Source: Candidatus Woesebacteria bacterium RIFCSPHIGHO2_02_FULL_42_20 (lineage in GTDB: Bacteria; Patescibacteriota; Microgenomatia; UBA8517). Taken from it: a stretch of DNA of 34,419 nucleotides. Numbering within the stretch: the stretch's first letter is position 1; every line of letters starts with the position of its first letter. Location of the stretch: assembly GCA_001792535.1 (NCBI GenBank), contig MGGS01000004.1, positions 1-34,419 of the forward strand. The letters run 5' to 3'. The notes below the pieces were generated by a model, which saw only the letters and a program-made list of their open reading frames with translations, was not told where the DNA came from and did not search any database. Positions 20,515-29,084 of this stretch are shown piece by piece. The position numbers and the translations under genes were made by a program.

Positions 20515-22692
20515 ATGAAAAAGAAAAAGTACAAGCGTTTCAAGAAACTTAGCCGTAAACAAAAAATATTTCTGATTTTATTGGCTGGTTTTATTTTAAT
20601 CTGCATGTATCTGTTTTACGACATTCCTTCGCCATTTAATTTAAATTCCGATCAGATATCCGTTTCTACCAAACTAATGGACCGAAACGGCAAACTTTTT
20701 TACGAGATTTATACCGACGAGAGAAGAACGCCGATAGAACTAACCGACTTACCACCTTATGTAATCGAGGCCACACTTGCGATTGAAGACAAAGATTTTT
20801 ACAACCATCACGGCTTTTCTGTTTCTGGAATAACAAGAGCGTTTTATAATACACTATTCCGTGGAAAGCTCCAAGGGGGCTCTACCCTGACACAACAGTT
20901 TGTCAAAAACGCGCTTTTGACACAAGAGAGGACGATACGCAGAAAGGCCCAAGAATTTGTCCTGACGATTGCTGTCGAACTTGTTTACTCCAAAGATCAA
21001 ATACTAGAGATGTATTTAAATCAGATTCCTTATGGCTCGACTGCATACGGAATACAAGCCGCATCCGAGCTTTATTTCGGCAAAAATGCCGAGGACTTAA
21101 GCGTTGGGGAAGCAGCTCTTCTCGCCGGCCTACCCGCGGCGCCTACTCGTTTTTCTCCATTTGGTGCAAATCCTCAATCTGCCAAAGTAAGGCAAGAACT
21201 TGTCCTTGCACAAATGAGAGAGGAAGGATTTATTGACAAGACTGAAGAAACTTTTATTAATAACGAAAAACTAAACTATGCCGACATCGAAGCTCCCGCA
21301 GCCGCGCATTTCTCGCTTTGGGTAAAGGAATTGCTTGTCAATAAATACGGCGAAAAACTGGTCGAGAAAGGCGGGCTTCGGGTGACAACAACGCTTGATA
21401 TCGACCTACAGGAATTTGCCCAAGAAACCGCGCGGGGGGAAATTGACGACTTGGCCAACTTTAATGTCAAAAACGCAGCCGTCCTGGTCACTAAACCCGA
21501 AACGGGAGAAATACTGGCCATGGTCGGGTCAAAAGATTGGAACGCCGAGGACGAGGACGGAAGGGTAAACATCATTTTCGCCAAACGCCAACCGGGGTCA
21601 TCAATCAAACCGATTAACTATGCTCTGGCAATTAAAGACGGCAAAATCACACCGTCGACCGCGATAACAGACGTCCCTACTTGTTTTTCTGTCACAGGCC
21701 AAGCTCTATATTGTCCCGGAAATTATGACGGATCATTTCACGGACTAACACAAGTCCGCTTTGCCTTGGGTAACTCATACAATGTACCTGCAGTCAAAGT
21801 CTTGGCTTTAAACGGGATTGAAAACTTTATCGGCTTTGCCCGGGACATGGGTATCACAACTTTTGAAGACCCCGCCAAATACGGCCTATCCCTGACTCTT
21901 GGCGGCGGTGAGGTACGGCCATACGACATGGCTGTTGCATTCGCTGTTTTTGCAAACTCGGGCGTCAGGCAAAATCTCAACCCGATTCTAAAAGTCGAAG
22001 ACTGGAAAGGAAAAGTTTATGAGGAGTTCGACGTGAGTAAGGTGGAGGGTATAAGAGTCCTTTCACCTGACGTCACTTTTCTAATTTCTCACATTCTCCA
22101 CGATAACAACGCCAGAAGCGACGCTTTCGGCGCCGGGTCACTGCTTAATGTCCGCGGACACGGAGAGGTTTCGGTCAAAACAGGAACGACCAATGATAGG
22201 AGGGACAATTGGACAATTGGCTACACCAAAGACGCACTCGCGGTTGTCTGGGTAGGAAATAACGATAACACGCCAATGAAAGGCAGTGTCTCCGGAGTTT
22301 CGGGTGCTTCCCCAATCTGGAACGCGGTAATGAGCGAAGCGCTCGAAAAATATGAACCGGAAGAAAACCACCCCTGGCCAAAGGCGCCAGATACCATCAT
22401 CGGAAGAAGTGTCTGTTGGACGACAGGTTTGCTTTCCCCGGGCTCCGGGACCTGCCCCGAACGTTTTGAATACTTTCTACAAAACTATTTGCCCGATGCC
22501 GATTCCGGTATACGGCAAGACATTCCTGTTGACAAAACCACTCACACGGTCGCAAGGCCGGATACCCCGCCTGAAAACATCGAAATTCAAAACCACCCAG
22601 TCTACTATGACCCTTTAAAGACAATCTATTGCCTTGATTGCGCAATCCCGACCCAGTCAATTACCATCCGCTATCCACTTGGTGAAAATTAG
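20515..22692 (+). CDS. Class A penicillin-binding protein (transglycosylase/transpeptidase)
   Basis: The 725-residue bifunctional peptidoglycan synthase has a basic cytoplasmic N-terminus and one transmembrane helix (about residues 17-36). The GT51 transglycosylase domain has EDKDFYNHHGF and GGSTLTQQFVKN. The transpeptidase domain shows the SxxK nucleophile at S362 (GSSIK), the GNSYN box and KTGTTND at K555. A Cys-containing C-terminal extension follows (CWTTGLLSPGSGTCPERF). The enzyme polymerises and crosslinks the wall at the outer membrane face. Its 3' end overlaps the convergent serine hydrolase gene by 36 nt. Confidence 0.96.
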   Translation: MKKKKYKRFKKLSRKQKIFLILLAGFILICMYLFYDIPSPFNLNSDQISVSTKLMDRNGKLFYEIYTDERRTPIELTDLPPYVIEATLAIEDKDFYNHHGFSVSGITRAFYNTLFRGKLQGGSTLTQQFVKNALLTQERTIRRKAQEFVLTIAVELVYSKDQILEMYLNQIPYGSTAYGIQAASELYFGKNAEDLSVGEAALLAGLPAAPTRFSPFGANPQSAKVRQELVLAQMREEGFIDKTEETFINNEKLNYADIEAPAAAHFSLWVKELLVNKYGEKLVEKGGLRVTTTLDIDLQEFAQETARGEIDDLANFNVKNAAVLVTKPETGEILAMVGSKDWNAEDEDGRVNIIFAKRQPGSSIKPINYALAIKDGKITPSTAITDVPTCFSVTGQALYCPGNYDGSFHGLTQVRFALGNSYNVPAVKVLALNGIENFIGFARDMGITTFEDPAKYGLSLTLGGGEVRPYDMAVAFAVFANSGVRQNLNPILKVEDWKGKVYEEFDVSKVEGIRVLSPDVTFLISHILHDNNARSDAFGAGSLLNVRGHGEVSVKTGTTNDRRDNWTIGYTKDALAVVWVGNNDNTPMKGSVSGVSGASPIWNAVMSEALEKYEPEENHPWPKAPDTIIGRSVCWTTGLLSPGSGTCPERFEYFLQNYLPDADSGIRQDIPVDKTTHTVARPDTPPENIEIQNHPVYYDPLKTIYCLDCAIPTQSITIRYPLGEN

Positions 22693-23757
22693 GCTAATTA
22701 TTTTGGGCAGCGCCTCCTCGACTTCCTTGTCCACTATCCCACCGGATAAAATAACTAAAACAAAAGGCTTTTCAGCAAAAATTATTCCGGCATCATTGAT
22801 TACATGGACTTCACGGCCGTATTTGTGAGCAACCTCTACGCCTTTTTCGACACCCCGGGGCAAAAAGTCTTCATAAATTGTGTCAGTCAGATCCTCTAAA
22901 ATCTTGTCTCTCGAGACTTTTGAAACTAACTGGATATCCCAAAGTCTTTGAAAAAACAGCCCTATATCCTTTGCTGAAGTAGTATTTTTGACCAAAGAAG
23001 TATTGGCCATTCCTATCCCGTCTATAAATTCCTGAATGTTTTTATCCCCCAATATACCCCTCAATACATTGAAGGCAGTGTTGTCGGATTGTTTACCCAT
23101 CAGGAGCACCAACTCTTCATATGTAAATTCCTCCCCAACACTTCTTCCATAAAGGCTCCCCGACCCCGACACTTTATCCTCCTGCTTTAGAGTATAAATA
23201 GCTGCCAAATCGATAAGTTCCTCCTCACTTTGCTTGTACATGAGAGTCATAACCGGCAGCTTCATCAGTGAAGCCGCCTGCATCACCTCGTTTTGATTCA
23301 CACCAAAACTAAAGCCACTTCCCAAATCGACTAAATAAAAGGCATACACCCCGGAAAGGCTTTTGGTGACTTTGCTTACACCGGACACAATCTCGTCGGC
23401 TTTATCTTTAAGGGTTTGCCCGTCATCGTCTTTTTCGACAACAATCGTCTCACTAAATAGCCCGGTTATATTCGGCAAGCTTATTTGCGGAGGCTTTAAT
23501 TTTGGTAAGCCCGGAAGCTTCCAACTACGTGCAGACAAACCGCCAATTGCCGAAGCAACAACCGTAACAAGCAACACAACAAAAACGAAAACCCTCTCCT
23601 TTGCACCCCAGGGGCGAGTAGGTTCTCTCCGGTGCTTCCTATTTTCCGGTTTTAAATCTCTGAATTTTTTCTTTGCCGGGAGTCTTTCTTCTTCGTTTAC
23701 AGACTCCCCGTCTTCGTAGTCCCTATTCTTGTTTCTGTTTATAAAAGGAATCTTCAT
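22657..23757 (-). CDS. Membrane-anchored class A beta-lactamase-like serine hydrolase
   Basis: The 366-residue protein has a basic, Glu-rich cytoplasmic N-terminus, a transmembrane segment (RVFVFVVLLVTVVASAIGG), a linker and a serine hydrolase domain. The domain contains SLMK (nucleophile Ser and Lys) and SDN in KQSDNTAFNVL. The KTG box reads HKYG. It may be a peptidoglycan carboxypeptidase or an immobilised beta-lactamase, and its position next to a PBP supports a wall role. I start at the ATG at 23757, since a TAAAAT lies 7 nt upstream; the longer track ORF reads through the promoter region. Confidence 0.85.
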   Translation of the reverse strand: MKIPFINRNKNRDYEDGESVNEEERLPAKKKFRDLKPENRKHRREPTRPWGAKERVFVFVVLLVTVVASAIGGLSARSWKLPGLPKLKPPQISLPNITGLFSETIVVEKDDDGQTLKDKADEIVSGVSKVTKSLSGVYAFYLVDLGSGFSFGVNQNEVMQAASLMKLPVMTLMYKQSEEELIDLAAIYTLKQEDKVSGSGSLYGRSVGEEFTYEELVLLMGKQSDNTAFNVLRGILGDKNIQEFIDGIGMANTSLVKNTTSAKDIGLFFQRLWDIQLVSKVSRDKILEDLTDTIYEDFLPRGVEKGVEVAHKYGREVHVINDAGIIFAEKPFVLVILSGGIVDKEVEEALPKIISLIFTKWIADGN

Positions 23758-23764
23758 TAATTTT

Positions 23765-23774
23765 ATTTTACAAT
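23765..23774. promoter_or_regulatory. Second overlapping divergent -10 pair
   Basis: On the minus strand TAAAAT (23765-23770) precedes the serine hydrolase ATG by 7 nt. On the plus strand TACAAT (23769-23774) points toward the gene at 23836. No -35 boxes were convincing. Confidence 0.4.
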
Positions 23775-23835
23775 TTCTCATCCACCCCGACCAGAGGAAA
23801 CACCGGAAATAGCTCAAGAAACCCCCTTTCCAACT

Positions 23836-24303
23836 TTGGATACCGAAGCCGTAAACCTACTGAGAGCCGAGCAAGAAAAAATTGAGGGTGGTTGGGTAGT
23901 CGTAGACAGGGTTACTCTACCTGACGGAAGTTCATCCAGAGATATGGCAAGAATTTCTCCGGACGGTATCCTTACTGTCATTACCAAACAATTCACTGGC
24001 CTTGGAGGACAAGATGGCGACTACGGAACTTTAAGTAAAGTAAGCGTTTCCCCTGATGGCCAAGTTGCTCAATCAACACGCTATGTACAAGTTGAGGATC
24101 GCACTGATCCTAATCATCCTGGTTTTTATACCGAATCACTCCGGTACTTCGCAGGGGATGGAGGTAAAAAGGTTTACTTCAAGGGTGGAGAATTACCGGA
24201 ATTTATAAGGGCTGCGGCAGTTGGAACGGTGAGGCAAGAAGTTCAAAGAGTAGTAAGTAAAGTCCAAAATTGGCACAAAACCCAAACCCCGGTCGGTAAT
24301 TAA
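23836..24303 (+). CDS. Hypothetical soluble protein
   Basis: I do not recognise this 155-residue protein. It is predicted to be mostly beta-rich (GGWVVVDRVTLPDGSSSRDMARISPDGILTVI and a similar VSVSPDGQV repeat) with a C-terminal helix. No membrane segment or signal peptide is visible. The only reasonable start is TTG at 23836, since the frame is open from 23761 without an ATG before Met37. An ATT at 23773 is another possibility. After it, 24304-24519 contains nothing I can support. Confidence 0.55.
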   Translation: MDTEAVNLLRAEQEKIEGGWVVVDRVTLPDGSSSRDMARISPDGILTVITKQFTGLGGQDGDYGTLSKVSVSPDGQVAQSTRYVQVEDRTDPNHPGFYTESLRYFAGDGGKKVYFKGGELPEFIRAAAVGTVRQEVQRVVSKVQNWHKTQTPVGN

Positions 24304-24519
24304 TAACTGAAATACATTATCAAATAGACGACCTAAATCCCCGTAACTTTTTAACACTCACGCTGCTAATCCAGAAACGGAAAAAGTTAATAAGACAGAG
24401 TTTTTGAACAACGTAGCAGTGAAACAATTAAATAGTAGCAAAATTATTCGTATTTTATTAGGCGAGAAGATCAATAATTTTGAAGAAGAATACCGTTATA
24501 TTTTATTACTCAGAAGTAA

Positions 24520-25509
24520 CTATTTCTTCCTTCTTTCCCATACTTCTTCATTGACCAGATTTTGGGGTTTTTTACCGGTCAGGGCGTCAAGAATTGCATT
24601 AACTGCCAAGTTGCCATATTCCTCCCTTGCCTCGTTTGTTGCACTGGCAATATGTGGTGTAAGAATTACATTTTCCATATTAATTAGCTCCGGATTGATA
24701 TTTGGCTCGTTGTCAAAAACATCCAATCCAGCCCCACCCACCTTCCCTTCTCTGATTGCCCTAACTAAATCGCCTTCATCGATAATTGGCCCCCTGGCGG
24801 TATTGACCACTATTACACCCTTTTTCATTTTGTCAAAGGCAATTTTATTTATCATATGCCTGGTTTCATCAGTCAGAGGTACATGGACAGAAATAAAGTC
24901 ACTCTCCTGGTATAGTCTATCCAGATCCGCGTATTCCACCTCAAGCTCTTTCTCCGCCGCTTCGTCGCGTGATCTTTTGTAATACAAAACCTTCATGTTC
25001 CACCCCAGAGCCCTTCTGGCAGTCAGCCCCCCAATACGGCCCATACCAAGAATGCCCAAGGTCTTCCCGACCATGTTTACGCCCAGGAAAGTCGACGGTT
25101 CCCAACCTTTATAGGCACCTCTTCTGGTAGACTCGTCCGCTTCAACAACTCTTTTGGCCAGTGCCAACATCAAAGTCCAGGCAAACTCAGAAACGGACTC
25201 GTTAATGACTTCCGAAGGCGTATTGGTCACCAACACTCCGCGCTCGGTCGCCTCCTCAACTTTTATGTTATCGAAACCAACGGCGTAATTTGAGACTATT
25301 TTTAGCTGCGGTCCAAGAGCATCAAGAACTTCGCCGTCAATCCTGTCCGTAAGCAAGCAAAGAAGAGCGTCAAACCCTCTCGCGCTTTCTAATAATTCCT
25401 CGCTTGTCAGCGGCCTGTCAAATTCAGAAACAACAACTTCATTCCCTGAGCCCTTTAGTTTGTCCAGAGCACTTCCCGGAATTTTTCTGGTTACAAAAAT
25501 CTTTGCCAT
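24520..25509 (-). CDS. D-isomer 2-hydroxyacid dehydrogenase (glyoxylate/hydroxypyruvate reductase-like)
   Basis: The 329-residue NAD(P)-dependent enzyme has the catalytic domain halves flanking a Rossmann domain with GILGMGRIGGLTARRA. The catalytic triad is visible: Arg in VVNTARGPIIDE, Glu in LDVFDNEPNINPEL and His in LTPHIASATNEAR. The best match in type is glycerate/glyoxylate reductase (GyaR-like) or a related 2-ketoacid reductase. The exact substrate is not determined by these motifs. A TATAAG lies 5 nt before its ATG. It is a free-standing gene, divergent from the metalloprotease-like gene. Confidence 0.93.
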   Translation of the reverse strand: MAKIFVTRKIPGSALDKLKGSGNEVVVSEFDRPLTSEELLESARGFDALLCLLTDRIDGEVLDALGPQLKIVSNYAVGFDNIKVEEATERGVLVTNTPSEVINESVSEFAWTLMLALAKRVVEADESTRRGAYKGWEPSTFLGVNMVGKTLGILGMGRIGGLTARRALGWNMKVLYYKRSRDEAAEKELEVEYADLDRLYQESDFISVHVPLTDETRHMINKIAFDKMKKGVIVVNTARGPIIDEGDLVRAIREGKVGGAGLDVFDNEPNINPELINMENVILTPHIASATNEAREEYGNLAVNAILDALTGKKPQNLVNEEVWERRKK

Positions 25510-25562
25510 TTTTGCTTATATCCAGTTTAACATATAAAATACAGCCTTAATCAAGTATTTCT

Positions 25563-26657
25563 ATGGGTAAAGAAAGAGAAAGTCTCAGGCTGAAACAAAG
25601 ACGTGAAGCCGCAGAAGCAAAAGAACGGGCAAGACAAAGGCGAAAATTACTTGGTTGGGGTTTGGCAGGCGGAGTAACTCTTACATTAGGGAGTGTATTA
25701 GTCTATGTTGCAGGACAAGGACAAGCTAGACTTGACTTACCTCAAGGAAGCACTCCCGAAAAAGGTACGAGGGAGTACTTAGATTATCTTATTGAAAAAT
25801 ATAAAGACGACGGCTTTCCTCCTACAGACGAAGAATTATCGGGGTTAGCTCTTTCAACTGCAGTTAGCTTATGCAGCCAGGTATCTTGTAACCTTACCCC
25901 CCAGAGTCTTTCCGAAAAAACAATATTCTCTCGTGATACTTTAAAATTTTATGACGCCCTTAAAAAAACAGGGACACGTACCGTTGGGAATCCCCTAGGG
26001 TTTACCGATAACAAAGAAGGTGTTTCTTACATAAATTTAACTTCCGGCCAGAGAGTTTGGGAAGACCTGAGGCAAAACGACGTTCCTCCGATAAAAATGC
26101 TCATTCTAACCACATCTCACGAACAAATTCATTTAAATGCCCAGGCGGTCCCGTTCTTGGGGTATCGAAATATCACACTTGAGCACACTACACCTGAAGG
26201 ATGGCAAGTTATTTCGACAGGAACAACAGGATTCAGAGTAAACACAACTTTTCGAGATAGAGGTGAAGAAGTTACCCTCTCTTCCTTAGAAAATCTCGAT
26301 GAAGGTTATGTAGAATGGGCTAACAAAACACTCCTTGGTCAATCCGGTCTCCCTTATATAGAACAAGTAGTAATCAGGTCGGAAGGCGAGGCATTTCTTT
26401 ATCAGCAACAGACTTCTGCCCGTACTTTTGGCAGCGTCGCAGAAAGACTGGGCTTAACTCCTCAAAACACATGGGGTTTTTATAAAACATCTAATCTGGT
26501 AGGATTCACCAGCTTCCTTGGAGAACAAGCTGGGCTTCAGGGAAAAGAAGCTGAAGTCTACGGATTTCTACTAACTGGCGCTATTGACCAACTTAATCAA
26601 GACTTAGTATTTAAACTACTTGAAAATCCCGAGAGTCTGGAGCTTCGCCCATCTTAA
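25563..26657 (+). CDS. Membrane-anchored HExxH protein, putative zinc metallopeptidase
   Basis: The 364-residue protein has a strongly charged cytoplasmic N-terminus (RLKQRREAAEAKERARQRRK), one transmembrane helix (residues about 29-49) and a large outer domain. It contains TTSHEQIHLNA, a zinc-binding HExxH, and about 60 residues later DEGYVEWA, which resembles the third-ligand Glu box (xEGxAxW) of gluzincin peptidases. No known family was recognised. Its position near wall genes may hint at envelope work, but that is speculative. The TAA stop overlaps the convergent kinase stop in TTAA. Confidence 0.7.
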   Translation: MGKERESLRLKQRREAAEAKERARQRRKLLGWGLAGGVTLTLGSVLVYVAGQGQARLDLPQGSTPEKGTREYLDYLIEKYKDDGFPPTDEELSGLALSTAVSLCSQVSCNLTPQSLSEKTIFSRDTLKFYDALKKTGTRTVGNPLGFTDNKEGVSYINLTSGQRVWEDLRQNDVPPIKMLILTTSHEQIHLNAQAVPFLGYRNITLEHTTPEGWQVISTGTTGFRVNTTFRDRGEEVTLSSLENLDEGYVEWANKTLLGQSGLPYIEQVVIRSEGEAFLYQQQTSARTFGSVAERLGLTPQNTWGFYKTSNLVGFTSFLGEQAGLQGKEAEVYGFLLTGAIDQLNQDLVFKLLENPESLELRPS

Positions 26658-27649
26658 AACTCCTCCACTTTCACGCCGCTTGAAGTTGCCATCGCGAGCC
26701 ATTCATCCAACTGGTCTTGCCGAAGCAGACCCTTCTGGCCTCCGACATAACCGATAACGGACGCAGAATTGATCGTCCCCCAAACCATCGCCTCTCTCAA
26801 ATTTCTGCCTTGTATCAATGCCGCCAAAAAGCCGGACCCATAGGCGTCGCCCGCCCCCGTCCGTTCATATGCATCAACAGGCATCGTATTGGCTTTATAA
26901 AATTTCACTCCGTCGAACGCGTAAGAACCACTACCCCCGTCCGTTATTACCGGGATTTTCGGCCCAAGGCGAGAAACCGCCCTAAGTAATTCTTTCTCTT
27001 TGCCCATAGAATCACCAAAACCAGCAATTTTTTCGGCCTCTTGACGGTTAACATACAAAATATGTGTTTTCTTTAAAATAGGTTCGATTATTTCCCGCTT
27101 GGCGCGAAGTTGATAGCTTCCGGGGTTAAAAGCAACCTTGACCTCCGGATTTTTACCAAACCATTCAAGTATATGATTATAAAACGGCTGGAAAGATTCG
27201 CCCATCGAAGTCAAATAAACCCAAGGTACTTTTGGCAAACTTACCGGGAATTCATAGCTTCGTGGCGCGTGATAAACAAAAATTGTCCGCTCCCCACCGT
27301 AATTGATCACCATTGAGTAATTTGAGGTTGTGGAAGGCTGCGAAACCGTGTAGGTCATATCCACATTTTCACTTTTGAGCTTCTCGACGATTTGATTGCC
27401 AACCAAATCGTCACCGAGAGTCAACACCAATGCAGAATTTACGCCCAGCCGTTTTGTCCCAACAACATTATTCGCAGCATTGCCGCCCACAGAATAATCA
27501 ATATTTTTTACAGGAATTTTGTCACCGTACGAAAAACAAATAAGGCATTCCTTTGTGTCTATGCTGCACAAAGTCTCCGACTCACTCGGAGTTAAAAATA
27601 CATCCAGCGTTGCGTCCCCTATCGATAACAGTTCTATTTGCTCATTCAT
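26654..27649 (-). CDS. PfkB-family carbohydrate kinase
   Basis: The 331-residue ribokinase-like enzyme has the N-terminal signature GGNAANNVVGTKRLG (substrate site) and the C-terminal signature RTGAGDAYGSGFLAALI with the catalytic Asp. I start at MNEQIELLSIGDATLD (27649), because GGAG lies just upstream and it overlaps the aldolase by 8 nt. Pairing with a class I fructose-bisphosphate aldolase suggests a sugar-phosphate or sugar kinase of the glycolytic segment. PfkB members also include adenosine and ribose kinases, so the substrate is open. Confidence 0.9.
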   Translation of the reverse strand: MNEQIELLSIGDATLDVFLTPSESETLCSIDTKECLICFSYGDKIPVKNIDYSVGGNAANNVVGTKRLGVNSALVLTLGDDLVGNQIVEKLKSENVDMTYTVSQPSTTSNYSMVINYGGERTIFVYHAPRSYEFPVSLPKVPWVYLTSMGESFQPFYNHILEWFGKNPEVKVAFNPGSYQLRAKREIIEPILKKTHILYVNRQEAEKIAGFGDSMGKEKELLRAVSRLGPKIPVITDGGSGSYAFDGVKFYKANTMPVDAYERTGAGDAYGSGFLAALIQGRNLREAMVWGTINSASVIGYVGGQKGLLRQDQLDEWLAMATSSGVKVEEF

Positions 27650-28628
27650 TCTCCATCTCCTCGTTGTACCCACCTGTTCGGGCCAAACTATTCATTTTCG
27701 CTCTTTTTAACAATTCATCTTGTGCCTTTTTGGTGTTTTCGTCTTTACATTGCCAGACTTCCATTGCGGGTCCCTCCAGTGCCCTTTCAAATGAAAATGC
27801 AATTTGCCACGGGACCCCTCCAATTTCATTCATACGATTAACATGTTTGGTGGCTTCAATTGAACTGTCACCGCCAGAGAGAAAAACTATCCCCGGCACT
27901 TCGTTGGGAACAGTTGCTTTCAAGACTTCAAGAGTTTTTTGAGCTATTTCCTCATCAGATACTTTCTTTGGGCAATCTTTACCATGGTGGACAAAATTCG
28001 GCTTCAAAAGCATTCCATGAAGATTCACCCTGTGTTCCTTGAGTTCCCCAAATAGTGTTTTGAGAGTTTTTTTTGTAACTTCCTCGCTACGTACGATATC
28101 ATGTTTTCCGTCCATTAACACCTCTGGTTCGACAATTGGTACAAGTCCTATCTCCTGCGACAACGCGGTAAAACGGGCAAGACTTTCAACATTCAGTCCG
28201 ATACAAACATCGCTTGGCATATCCTTACCAATCGTTATCACTGCACGCCATTTTGTAAATTGAGCCCCTAAGCTCTTATACTCGGTCAGCCTCTCCCGAA
28301 GCCCATCTAGTCCCTCACTTATTTTTTCACCTGGAAAATTTTCTAAATCAATAGCTCCCTTATCAACCTTGACTCCACGAAGAATGCTTTTGGAAACAAG
28401 TATATTTCTTAAGATCTCGTTCTTTAGTGTTTCTTCATAAAGAATAACGCCACTTATATAGTTCTCTAAACCCTCTGTATCGAAAAGAACCTTTCTGAAC
28501 CTGGTATTAGTGGTCTCATCCGCGTCTATACCTACATCTTTAAATCTTTTGATAATCGTTTTGGGGCTGGCGTCGGCTGCCCAAATTCCCTTACCTGGAG
28601 CAACCAAAGCCTTTGCAATCTCCTCCAT
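27642..28628 (-). CDS. Class I fructose-bisphosphate aldolase
   Basis: The 328-residue Schiff-base aldolase reversibly cleaves fructose 1,6-bisphosphate. Family marks include GKGIWAADASPKTIIKRF at the N-terminus, the lysine-containing GMLLKPNFVHHG, FLSGGDSSIEATKHVNRMN and AFSFERALEGPAMEVW. The N-terminal part (TNTRFRKVLF, GVILYEETL) resembles the eukaryote-like class I type. A GGAG lies upstream of the start codon. It is coupled by an 8-nt overlap to the PfkB kinase that follows. Confidence 0.93.
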   Translation of the reverse strand: MEEIAKALVAPGKGIWAADASPKTIIKRFKDVGIDADETTNTRFRKVLFDTEGLENYISGVILYEETLKNEILRNILVSKSILRGVKVDKGAIDLENFPGEKISEGLDGLRERLTEYKSLGAQFTKWRAVITIGKDMPSDVCIGLNVESLARFTALSQEIGLVPIVEPEVLMDGKHDIVRSEEVTKKTLKTLFGELKEHRVNLHGMLLKPNFVHHGKDCPKKVSDEEIAQKTLEVLKATVPNEVPGIVFLSGGDSSIEATKHVNRMNEIGGVPWQIAFSFERALEGPAMEVWQCKDENTKKAQDELLKRAKMNSLARTGGYNEEMENE

Positions 28629-28693
28629 AAATCACTCCACTTTACCATTTACCCATCATGAGTGTAAACTCTTAATAAGAAATTATAAGCATT

Positions 28694-29044
28694 ATGTCTT
28701 TAAAGCCCTGGCTAATCGTCACTTTGATCGTTTTTTTAGGGTTTCTCACAATTCTGGCCTTGCAAAACGCCTGTCTAAAAAACCAAGTTGGGGCTCCAAC
28801 TCCTTCCACAACAACCTCTCCCTTACCAACAAAAGACTGTGTCGTGGGGGGATGCTCAGGTGAACTTTGTGTTGAAGAGGAATCCGAAGCGGTATCAATC
28901 TGCATTCTAAAGCCCGAGTACGAATGTTACAAAAATGCAACTTGCGCACGCCAGAAAAACGGCAGCTGCGGATGGACTCAAACTCCGGAGCTTACCAACT
29001 GTCTTGAGAACAGTTTAAATAAAAATTACAACCCCTACCTTTAA
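28694..29044 (+). CDS. Membrane-anchored eight-cysteine-cluster protein
   Basis: The 116-residue protein has an N-terminal membrane segment (PWLIVTLIVFLGFLTILAL), a Thr/Pro-rich spacer and a compact Cys-rich domain. The domain reads CVVGGCSGELCVEEE...CILKPEYECYKNATCARQKNGSCGWT...NCL. Eight cysteines in this spacing match the eight-cysteine-cluster domain seen in secreted proteins of several bacteria. Disulfides would form outside the membrane. It opens the plus-strand array of secreted proteins. The function is unknown. Confidence 0.75.
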   Translation: MSLKPWLIVTLIVFLGFLTILALQNACLKNQVGAPTPSTTTSPLPTKDCVVGGCSGELCVEEESEAVSICILKPEYECYKNATCARQKNGSCGWTQTPELTNCLENSLNKNYNPYL

Positions 29045-29084
29045 CCAATGAATCACCTCCATTCTACCTATGCTAATATTACTT

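Noticed and set aside
24404-24982. 192-residue plus-strand ORF
   Set aside because: Mostly antisense to the well-supported 2-hydroxyacid dehydrogenase gene; a shadow frame.
25440-25460. Further family B repeat in the dehydrogenase gene (CCCTGAGCCC)
   Set aside because: Only a short match to CCTGAGC, and the encoded GSGNE fits a normal loop.
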